Below are positions 56,880 through 64,000 of a stretch of 64,000 bases of DNA, piece by piece; positions within the stretch are counted from its first letter, which is position 1, and every line of letters begins with the position of its first letter. A program made the translations under genes and the position numbers. The stretch is from Winogradskyella wichelsiae (GTDB lineage Bacteria; Bacteroidota; Bacteroidia; Flavobacteriales; Flavobacteriaceae). The notes under the pieces were generated by a model. The model searched no databases, was not told the origin of the DNA, and saw only the letters and a program-made list of their open reading frames with translations. The DNA is taken from contig NZ_JABFDJ010000006.1 of the NCBI RefSeq assembly GCF_013403925.1, positions 124,001-188,000 on the forward strand, written 5' to 3'.

Positions 56880-58511
56880 ATGATTACGAAATCACTCTTC
56901 ATTCTTTTAATAACTATAAATTTCACTTACTCACAAAACACTATAGGTACCACCCACATAACTAATCAAGTATCTGAAGGTTTTACTTTATTCTCTGCCT
57001 TTACTGAAACTTATCTCATTAATAATTGCGGTGAGGTTATAAATCAATGGTCTAGTAATTTTCCACCTGGAAATGCGGTTTACCTGTTAGACGACGGAAG
57101 TATTTTAAGAGCTGGTAGAACTGCAACCCAAGATATTATATTTGGAGGACAAGGAGGCGTTATTGAAATCTATGATTGGTATGGTAACTTAACTTGGCAA
57201 TATTTCTATGATACACCATTAATGAGACAACATCATGATGTCTTCCCTATGCCAAATGGTAATATTCTTATTCTCGCAGTAATGAAAGTATCTAATGCAG
57301 AAGCCATTCAGTTTGGAAGAAATCCTACATTATTAACTGATAATGAACTTTATAGTGAACAGATTATAGAAATAACACCTATCGGAACAAATAGTGCTAA
57401 TATAGTATGGCAATGGAATATTATGGATCATATTGTTCAAGATTTTGATGCCACCAAAGACAACTTTGGGAATGTTAGTTTAAGCCCTGAAAAATTAGAT
57501 ATCAATTTCTTAAATGGCGGCAATGGTAGTGCCAATTGGCTTCACTTTAATTCAATTTATTTCAATTCCGTTTTAGATCAAATTGTAATAAGCTCTAGAA
57601 GCCTAAGTGAAATTTACATTATAGATCACTCTACAACAACAGCACAAGCTGCAAGCAATACAGGTGGTACTTATAGCAAAGGTGGGGATTTATTATATCG
57701 TTGGGGCAATCCACAAGCATATAAACAAGGAAATGAGTCAGACAGAAAACTTTATGGACAACATTCGCCATACGTTATAGAGGAGGGCTTAGCCGACGAA
57801 AACAAAATAATGTTGTTTAATAATGGGCGTGATCGAGGAGAACAATTTTCCGAAATCAATATTCTAAATCCAGAAACTGAAAGCCCAGGAGTGTACTCTT
57901 ATCAAACCAACACACCTTACAGCCCTTCCCAAGCAGATTATACATATGGTAATCCAACAGGTACTGATATATTTTTTTCTGGCATATTAAGTAGTGCCCA
58001 ACGTTTACCCAATGGCAACACTCTAATTTGTGAAGGTAGCAGTGGACGATTTTTTGAAATAACTAAAAGTGAAGATATTGTTTGGGAATATATTAACCCT
58101 ATAAATACATCGAATGGAAATATCATTTCACAAGGTGTTAGTTCATCAACTTTTTCTAACGTGAGTTTTAGAGCTCATAAATACGATATTAATTATGAAG
58201 CTTTTTCAAATAAAGATTTAACACCAAGTAGTCCAATTGAATTGAATCCTAATGTAGCAGCATGTCAAAACCTGAGTACTTCAAAATATAATCTAGAGTT
58301 GATTAAATTACATCCTAACCCTACACGTGGTAAAATCACAATAACCTCTAATTCAGTTATTAATAAAGTAGAAATTTACAATATATTTGGTCAAAAGATA
58401 AATACCACATCTTCAGAAAACATAGATTTATCAGATAATATTAATGGCGTCTATTTTCTAAAAATTCATATAGGACATATAGTCCTTCTTAAAAAAGTAA
58501 TAAAGAATTAA
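56880..58511 (+). CDS. T9SS-exported arylsulfotransferase-like protein, 543 aa
   Basis: The signal peptide (1-18) and a C-terminal type A sorting domain (about 470-543: LIKLHPNPTRGKITI and VYFLKIHIGHIVLLKKVIK) mark export through the type IX secretion system to the cell surface. The central part resembles aryl-sulfate sulfotransferase (ArsST) beta-propellers: MRQHHDVFPMPNGNILIL with paired His, RWGNPQAYKQGN, and GQHSPYVIEEG, with repeated NGN/NG turns typical of propeller blades. The reaction is therefore only a family inference. It is just 14 bp after the Omp85-like gene. Confidence 0.75.
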   Translation: MITKSLFILLITINFTYSQNTIGTTHITNQVSEGFTLFSAFTETYLINNCGEVINQWSSNFPPGNAVYLLDDGSILRAGRTATQDIIFGGQGGVIEIYDWYGNLTWQYFYDTPLMRQHHDVFPMPNGNILILAVMKVSNAEAIQFGRNPTLLTDNELYSEQIIEITPIGTNSANIVWQWNIMDHIVQDFDATKDNFGNVSLSPEKLDINFLNGGNGSANWLHFNSIYFNSVLDQIVISSRSLSEIYIIDHSTTTAQAASNTGGTYSKGGDLLYRWGNPQAYKQGNESDRKLYGQHSPYVIEEGLADENKIMLFNNGRDRGEQFSEINILNPETESPGVYSYQTNTPYSPSQADYTYGNPTGTDIFFSGILSSAQRLPNGNTLICEGSSGRFFEITKSEDIVWEYINPINTSNGNIISQGVSSSTFSNVSFRAHKYDINYEAFSNKDLTPSSPIELNPNVAACQNLSTSKYNLELIKLHPNPTRGKITITSNSVINKVEIYNIFGQKINTTSSENIDLSDNINGVYFLKIHIGHIVLLKKVIKN

Positions 58512-58864
58512 CACCACGTAATCCTATATTATTTTACAACCATAGAAGCCATTATTACACTGATTAACTCTACAGGTTAGATCTATCTATTTAATCATTC
58601 AATAAATTATATTGAAATAGACAACTTCATATAATAAAGCAATCCTTCCTTCTTTGTAAAATAAACGCTTAATTACAGCCATCACTAATTCAATTATAAG
58701 CTTTTTTTTATTAAATCTTTATTATTACTTTAACAATTATTTATAGTATATCAATTAGCTACACCCCTTTATCTATCGGGAAAACACCCTCAATCATAAT
58801 TCAATATTTATGCAATAAAAATCAACATAAACCAACAATAAATCAAACATTTAACATAATCATA
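58512..58864. other. AT-rich gap before the SusC gene
   Basis: About 350 bp with no gene. The sequence is repetitive in A and T but holds no clear tandem repeat, tRNA or terminator. The SusC promoter lies at its right end. Confidence 0.4.
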
Positions 58865-58895
58865 TTGTTTTCTTAACTTTTTTTTTATACTTTTC
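58865..58895 (+). promoter_or_regulatory. Candidate promoter of the susCD pair
   Basis: TTG (58865-58867) is followed after 20 bp by TACTTTTC (58888-58895), matching the -7 consensus in seven of eight positions. It is 28 bp upstream of the SusC ATG. Slightly long spacing and the mismatch lower confidence. Confidence 0.4.
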
Positions 58896-58923
58896 ACGTA
58901 TTACTAACTCAAAAAACAAAAAC

Positions 58924-61900
58924 ATGAAAACAAAGTTTAGTAGAATTCTCACGCTACTACTAGCGTTTATTGTGCAATTAACTTTTGCGCAAGAAAGGAC
59001 AGTTTCAGGTGTGGTAACAGATCCCTCTGGCCTACCTCTTCCAGGAGTAAACATTGTAGTAAAAGGAACAAACAATGGAACTCAATCAGATTTTGATGGC
59101 AAATACTCCATCTCGGTCAATACAGGTGACATTCTTTCTTTTAGTTACGTAGGACTCAAACCTGAAGAAATTACAGTTGGAACATCCGATCAAATTAACG
59201 CAACACTCACCGAAGACACCGCTGCATTAGACGAAGTTGTTATTACCGCTCTAGGTATTAAACGGGAAAAGAAAAGCCTAGGTTATGCGACTCAAGAAGT
59301 TGACGGAGATGAAGTCTCCAAGGTTAAAAGTTCTAATTTTGTCAACTCCCTTTCCGGTAAAGTTGCAGGTTTAGATATTAAATCCTCAGGAACACTTGGT
59401 GGGTCTACCAATGTAGTAATAAGAGGAAGCAACTCTATTTCAGGTAATAACCAAGCTCTTTTTGTAATAGATGGAGTACCTATTAGCAATCAAAATACAA
59501 ATACAAGCGCTCAAACACTAGGTCAAGGTGGTTATGATTACGGTAATGCATCATCTGACATTAACCCTGATGATATTGAAACTATAAACGTTTTAAAAGG
59601 TGCAGCAGCAACAGCACTTTACGGATCTAGAGGTATGCATGGTGCAGTCATTATCACTACTAAAAAAGGTAAGACTAAAAACGGTATTGGCATAACAATA
59701 AGCTCAAGCCTTATGATTGGTACAGCTGATAGCGAAACATTACCCAAATATCAAAAAAAATATGGAGCTGGCTATGGAGCTTATTATGGAACATCTGAAG
59801 ATCAGTATTTTAATGATTTTGAAGATATCACTGGTGATGGAAATCCAGATATCACCGTACCTTTTACAGAAGATGCCTCTTACGGAGCTGCATTTGACCC
59901 AAGTTTACTAGTCTATCAATGGAATTCAATTTACCCACAGCTAGACGGATATCGTGAAGCAACACCATGGGTGGCTGGACAAAATGATCCTAATTATGTT
60001 TGGGGATCCTCTGGAACTTATGTAAATTCTATAGGACTAGATGGTTCTGATGAATCAAGTTCTTTTAGATTAGGCTACACTAATATGATGCAAGAAGGTA
60101 ATTTACCCAATAGTGAGATTAAAAGAAATTCGATAAATTTTAATGGTTCTCACAAATTCACAGATAAACTTACTGCATCTACGTCTTTTACATACACTAA
60201 GACGAGCGGAAAAGGTCGTTATGGTACAGGTTATGATTCTAACAACGTTATGCAACAATTTAGACAATGGTGGCAAACAAATGTAGATCTTGAAGCTCAA
60301 AAGAATGCCTATCTAAGTACTGGGGACAATATCACTTGGAATACAAGATCAGGAACAGACACAGCACCTATTTACTCTGACAATCCATATTGGACATTTT
60401 ATGAAAACTACGAAACAGATTCTAGAAATAGATATTTTGGTAATGTAATGTTAGATTATAAAATTAATGATTGGGTTAGTGTTATGGGAAGATTTTCTTA
60501 CGATACTTATACCGAGTTTCAAGAAGAACGTACTAACGTAGGTAGTGCTAATGTAGCTCAATATTCAAGGTTTAATAATCAAGTTGCTGAATACAATTAT
60601 GATTTCTTTTTGAATTTTAATAAAGACTTAAACGAAAAACTTAACCTAGATGGAAATATAGGTTTTAACTTAAGAAGACAAACATGGGAGTCTATGAGAG
60701 CTGTAACCAATGGTGGGCTTGGTATTCCTGGACTTTATTCTTTATCTAACTCTACAAATCCTATCGAAGCCCCTACAGAATATGATGCGACTAAAATGGT
60801 TGACGGTGCTTTTGTAAGAGCCAGTCTAGGTTATGATAACTTTGGTTTTATTGAAGCGACTTATAGAAGAGATCGCTCATCTGCATTACCTCAGGAGAAC
60901 AACACATTTGGTTATTATTCAGTTTCAGGAAGTTTTATATTTTCAGAATTCATAGACAGCAACTGGATTACATTTGGTAAATTAAGAGCTAATTATGCTG
61001 AAGTAGGTGATGATACTGGACCATATAGAGTATATAATACTTATAATATTTCCGCACCCTTTGATGGTTCGGGTATAGCATCAAACCCTTCTTCTTTAAA
61101 TAATTTAGAATTAAAACCACAACGTCAAAATTCATATGAGTTTGGTATCGAAATGTCATTTCTAAATAAAAGAGCAGGATTCGATTTCGCTTATTACAAC
61201 ACAACTACAGAAGATCAAATTGTAAATGTTCCTTACTCAGGATCTACAGGATACGCTTCTCGTTGGTTAAATGCAGGAACTATTGAAAATAAAGGTTTAG
61301 AAGTTCAGCTTTATGGCACACCAATTAAAACAGAAGATTTCCAATGGAACTTAATGGTTAATTGGTCTAAGAACGAGAACAAAGTAATAAAATTACTTGA
61401 AGGTATTGAAAACTTACAGCTAGCAGATTTACAAGGTGGTGTATCAATAAATGCAACACCAGGTGAAGCATACGGAACAATCAGAGGAACAAATTTCGTC
61501 TATCAAGATGGGCAAAAAGTTGTTGGAACTGATGGCTACTATTTAACAAGTGACACTTCTAATGAAGTTATTGGAAATGTAAATCCTGACTGGAAAGCAG
61601 GTATAAGCAACACCGTGTCTTACAAAAATCTAAGCTTAAGTTTCTTAATTGATATCCAAAAAGGTGGAGATATTTTCTCATTAGACACATGGTATGGTTA
61701 TGCAACTGGTTTATATGATTTCACAGCAGGAACAAATGATTTAGGAAACCCCGTAAGAAATCCTGTGACTTCAGGTGCTGATAGTGGAGGTGTAATTTTA
61801 TCTGGTGTACAAGCTGATGGAACACCTAACAACGTAAGAGCAGATGCTACAACATACTCAAACCCTTGGGGATATGCTCAAACACCAAATGCTGAACATG

Positions 61901-62151
61901 TATATGATGCTTCATTTGTAAAACTAAGAGAAATGAGTTTAACTTATAGCTTGAGTCCAAAAACATTAGAATCATTGCCATTTACAAATGCATCATTCTC
62001 AATTATAGGTCGAAACTTGTGGATTATTCATAAAAACCTCCCATACTCTGATCCAGAGGCAGGTTTAAGCTCAGGAAATATCCAAGGATATCAATCTGGA
62101 GCATATCCTTCAATCAGAGAAATAGGTGCTAGTTTAAAGTTACAATTTTAA
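58924..62151 (+). CDS. SusC/RagA-family TonB-linked outer-membrane transporter
   Basis: This 1075-aa transporter has a signal peptide (1-22), a carboxypeptidase-regulatory-like domain (about 26-105, with VTDPSGLPLPGVNIVVKGTNNGTQ), the SusC-specific motif ALDEVVITALGIKREKKSLGYA (about 100-121), the plug (about 125-240, VKSSNFVNSLSGKVAGL, LKGAAATALYGSRG) and the 22-strand barrel ending LKLQF. SusC proteins import oligomers with a SusD lid, whose gene follows after 10 bp. No glycoside hydrolase or peptidase accompanies it, so the substrate is not defined. Confidence 0.97.
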   Translation: MKTKFSRILTLLLAFIVQLTFAQERTVSGVVTDPSGLPLPGVNIVVKGTNNGTQSDFDGKYSISVNTGDILSFSYVGLKPEEITVGTSDQINATLTEDTAALDEVVITALGIKREKKSLGYATQEVDGDEVSKVKSSNFVNSLSGKVAGLDIKSSGTLGGSTNVVIRGSNSISGNNQALFVIDGVPISNQNTNTSAQTLGQGGYDYGNASSDINPDDIETINVLKGAAATALYGSRGMHGAVIITTKKGKTKNGIGITISSSLMIGTADSETLPKYQKKYGAGYGAYYGTSEDQYFNDFEDITGDGNPDITVPFTEDASYGAAFDPSLLVYQWNSIYPQLDGYREATPWVAGQNDPNYVWGSSGTYVNSIGLDGSDESSSFRLGYTNMMQEGNLPNSEIKRNSINFNGSHKFTDKLTASTSFTYTKTSGKGRYGTGYDSNNVMQQFRQWWQTNVDLEAQKNAYLSTGDNITWNTRSGTDTAPIYSDNPYWTFYENYETDSRNRYFGNVMLDYKINDWVSVMGRFSYDTYTEFQEERTNVGSANVAQYSRFNNQVAEYNYDFFLNFNKDLNEKLNLDGNIGFNLRRQTWESMRAVTNGGLGIPGLYSLSNSTNPIEAPTEYDATKMVDGAFVRASLGYDNFGFIEATYRRDRSSALPQENNTFGYYSVSGSFIFSEFIDSNWITFGKLRANYAEVGDDTGPYRVYNTYNISAPFDGSGIASNPSSLNNLELKPQRQNSYEFGIEMSFLNKRAGFDFAYYNTTTEDQIVNVPYSGSTGYASRWLNAGTIENKGLEVQLYGTPIKTEDFQWNLMVNWSKNENKVIKLLEGIENLQLADLQGGVSINATPGEAYGTIRGTNFVYQDGQKVVGTDGYYLTSDTSNEVIGNVNPDWKAGISNTVSYKNLSLSFLIDIQKGGDIFSLDTWYGYATGLYDFTAGTNDLGNPVRNPVTSGADSGGVILSGVQADGTPNNVRADATTYSNPWGYAQTPNAEHVYDASFVKLREMSLTYSLSPKTLESLPFTNASFSIIGRNLWIIHKNLPYSDPEAGLSSGNIQGYQSGAYPSIREIGASLKLQF

Positions 62152-62161
62152 AAAATCAATT

Positions 62162-63604
62162 ATGAGAAAAATACTAATTCCAATATTAAGCTTCACACTT
62201 ATATTTTCTTGTATGAGTGATGAGCAATATGATGATCTAAATCAAGATCCCAAAAACCCAACTCAAGTCACCGCGGACGTATTATTCACCTCCGCTACAA
62301 AAAGCTTGTTTGATCAAATGTCTAGTACTAATGTAAACAACAACGTATTTAAATTGTTTGCACAATACTTTACACAAACAACCTATATTGATGAATCTAA
62401 CTACGACTTAAATGGAAGAACGATAACCGATTCTCATTGGTCTGAAATGTATAGTAATGTGCTATTTGATCTTAAAGACTCAAGTGAAAAAGTAATGGCA
62501 GATGCCGCTTTAACTGAGAATGAAAAATCAGGTCGCTTAGCTCAAATAGAAGTCTTATCTGTTTATACTTGGCAACAGCTCGTAGATACTTTTGGAGATA
62601 TTCCTTATACACAAGCTTTAGATATCGCACAATATCCTTTACCTGAATATGATGATGCAGAAACCGTTATTTATCCAGATTTAATCACACGAATTGATGC
62701 TATTTTAGCTAATTTCGATTCTGGAGAAGGTTTTGACAGTACTGGTGATAGAGTTTACGAAGGAGACATGGACGCATGGAAGAAATTTGCAAACTCCTTA
62801 AAACTAAGAATAGGGATACGCTTATCTGATAAAAATCCTGTTCTTTCTAGAGCTGCTGTAGAATCTGCAGTATCTGATGGAGTATTTACATCTAACGCAG
62901 ATAATGCATTACTAAACTACCTTAGTGCAACACCAAATACAAACCCATTATGGGTAGATTTAGTAGAGTCAGGACGTCAAGATTTTGTGGCTGCAAATAC
63001 TATCGTTGATATTATGAATGGCCTAGATGACCCAAGAAGATCATTATACTTTAGAGAGAATTTAGGATTAGACACTTTTGTTGGTGGAGAATATGGTGAT
63101 TCTAATAGTTACACCACAAATTCTCAACTCGGTGATCTACTGCATGAAGCTAGTTTTGCTGGCGTATTAATGGATTATTCTGAAGTCTCTTTTTATTTAG
63201 CTGAGGCTGCAGAACGCTCATATAATGTCGGTGGCACTGCTGACGAATTTTATAATAATGGTATAACTGCCTCAATAGAATATTGGGGAGGAACTCCAAG
63301 TGACGTAACAAGCTACTTAGCAGCTTCAGATGTAGATTATGCGACTGCAACTGGTACATGGAGAGAGAAAATTGGAACTCAATTTTGGTTAGCTATGTAT
63401 AACAGAGGTTTTGAAGGTTGGACTGTATGGAGAAAATTTGACTATCCAATCTTAAATATTGCTGCTGACTCTGAAGATCCAGTACCTCTTAGGTATACTT
63501 ACCCTGTTGATGAACAGAACTTAAATAGCGCAAATTGGGATGCTGCATCTACAAGTATAGGTGGCGATGCACAGTCTACTAAACTATTTTGGGATACCAT
63601 GTAA
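62162..63604 (+). CDS. SusD/RagB-family nutrient-binding lipoprotein, 480 aa
   Basis: This surface lipoprotein forms the lid of the SusC transporter. The signal ends IFSC (Cys at about 17), followed by MSDEQYDD, acidic residues that suggest surface export. The body looks like the SusD-like_2 group: VTADVLFTSATKSLFDQM, YTWQQLVDTFGDIPYTQALD and KFANSLKLRIGIRLSD, the TPR-like helices that face SusC. A clear terminator follows, so susC-susD make the operon. Confidence 0.94.
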   Translation: MRKILIPILSFTLIFSCMSDEQYDDLNQDPKNPTQVTADVLFTSATKSLFDQMSSTNVNNNVFKLFAQYFTQTTYIDESNYDLNGRTITDSHWSEMYSNVLFDLKDSSEKVMADAALTENEKSGRLAQIEVLSVYTWQQLVDTFGDIPYTQALDIAQYPLPEYDDAETVIYPDLITRIDAILANFDSGEGFDSTGDRVYEGDMDAWKKFANSLKLRIGIRLSDKNPVLSRAAVESAVSDGVFTSNADNALLNYLSATPNTNPLWVDLVESGRQDFVAANTIVDIMNGLDDPRRSLYFRENLGLDTFVGGEYGDSNSYTTNSQLGDLLHEASFAGVLMDYSEVSFYLAEAAERSYNVGGTADEFYNNGITASIEYWGGTPSDVTSYLAASDVDYATATGTWREKIGTQFWLAMYNRGFEGWTVWRKFDYPILNIAADSEDPVPLRYTYPVDEQNLNSANWDAASTSIGGDAQSTKLFWDTM

Positions 63605-63622
63605 TATAGTTTTAAAATAATT

Positions 63623-63655
63623 AAAAGCCTCATGATTTTCTTATGAGGCTTTTTT
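63623..63655 (+). terminator. Terminator of the SusC/SusD operon
   Basis: AAAAGCCTCAT (63623-63633) pairs with ATGAGGCTTTT (63642-63652) around an 8-nt loop and runs into seven or more T residues. Confidence 0.9.
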
Positions 63656-63657
63656 TA

Positions 63658-63665
63658 TACCTTTA
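63658..63665 (+). promoter_or_regulatory. Near-consensus -7 box of rlmB
   Basis: TACCTTTA matches TAnnTTTG at seven of eight positions and ends 4 bp before the ATG, the same spacing as pyrE and the pseudouridine synthase gene. It directly follows the SusCD terminator. Confidence 0.4.
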
Positions 63666-63669
63666 CCGC

Positions 63670-64000
63670 ATGAAGAACGAAACTACAATTTTTGGAATTA
63701 GAGCAATTATAGAAGCCATTAAGTCTGGCGAAACTATAGATAAGGTATTTATGCAGAAAGGCCTTCATGGTGAATTATTTCAAGGATTAGAACTTGCCAT
63801 CCGCACGGAAGGTATTAATTCTTCATATGTGCCTGTTGAAAAACTTAACCGCTTAACTAAAGGAAATCATCAAGGTGCAGTTGCTCAGATATCTCCTATT
63901 GAGTTTCATGATTTAGATGAATTGGTGGTAAATGTTCTTGAATCTGGTAAAACACCGTTATTTTTATTACTCGATCAATTGAGTGATGTTAGAAACTTTG
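63670..64000 (+). CDS. rlmB: 23S rRNA 2'-O-methyltransferase RlmB (TrmH family), 3' end missing
   Basis: The gene runs off the window end; 110 codons are visible. The start MKNETTIFGIRAIIEAIKSG is the RlmB substrate-binding domain, followed by NRLTKGNHQGAVAQISPIEF, the conserved GNHQG motif, and the beginning of the SPOUT methyltransferase domain (LFLLLDQLSDVRNF). The family methylates a guanosine ribose in the 23S peptidyl-transferase region. The ATG at 63670 lies 4 bp after the -7 box. Confidence 0.88.
   Translation, partial: MKNETTIFGIRAIIEAIKSGETIDKVFMQKGLHGELFQGLELAIRTEGINSSYVPVEKLNRLTKGNHQGAVAQISPIEFHDLDELVVNVLESGKTPLFLLLDQLSDVRNF

Overview
The window is chromosomal DNA from a member of the Bacteroidota, very probably a marine-type Flavobacteriaceae; I cannot name the genus from sequence alone. 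The evidence is the low G+C content, SusC/SusD and FecI/FecR/TonB-receptor modules, a type IX secretion C-terminal tag, lipoproteins with acidic residues after the lipidated cysteine, promoter boxes of the Bacteroidota form TAnnTTTG, few visible Shine-Dalgarno sites, and a merged ribosomal cluster in the order rpsL-rpsG-fusA-rpsJ-rplC...secY-infA-rpmJ...rpoA-rplQ followed by carA, eno and gltA.

Layout. 2-4476 (+): the 3' part of a HerA/DUF853-type ATPase, a small lipoprotein, a cupin, an alpha/beta hydrolase, an RluF-like pseudouridine synthase and a VOC protein. 4558-6885 (-): folD and ffh. 7136-12709: a repeat-containing lipoprotein divergent from an ECF sigma factor, a FecR anti-sigma factor and a TonB-dependent receptor. 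12845-18308: argS (-), a TPR-containing sensor histidine kinase (+) preceded by a possible 39-aa secreted peptide, and a CtlX-like hydrolase (-). 18676-24426 (+): an M14 metallopeptidase lipoprotein, a small lipoprotein, and a tight trio of RimK-like ATP-grasp ligase, GCS2 ligase and N-formylglutamate amidohydrolase-like enzyme. 24593-32073: a NUDIX gene, pyrE, an SRPBCC gene, birA, rsfS, ftsH, and an overlapping LUD-cdsA-psd-ACBP operon. 32075-37356 (-): a DDAH-like hydrolase, gltA, eno and carA. 37619-54997 (-): about 17 kb of ribosomal protein genes with secY, infA, rpoA and fusA, including rpmJ and rpmD. 55174-63604 (+): an Omp85-like protein, a T9SS-tagged arylsulfotransferase-like protein and a SusC/SusD pair. 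63670-end (+): the 5' part of rlmB.

How the parts relate. Most of the window is housekeeping: translation, secretion, central carbon metabolism, pyrimidine and folate metabolism, and phospholipid synthesis. The accessory parts are two outer-membrane uptake modules, one probably controlled by its own ECF sigma/anti-sigma pair, and the amidoligase trio, which looks like a small pathway making or remodelling an unknown glutamyl-type amide. The ribosomal cluster has unusually long gaps at rplC, rpsD, rpsK and rpsH. Those at rplC, rpsD and rpsK can fold into hairpins. At rplC every mismatch is a G-U wobble only in the sense RNA, which argues for real RNA leaders. I see no rRNA, tRNA, CRISPR array, insertion sequence or integrase in the window.
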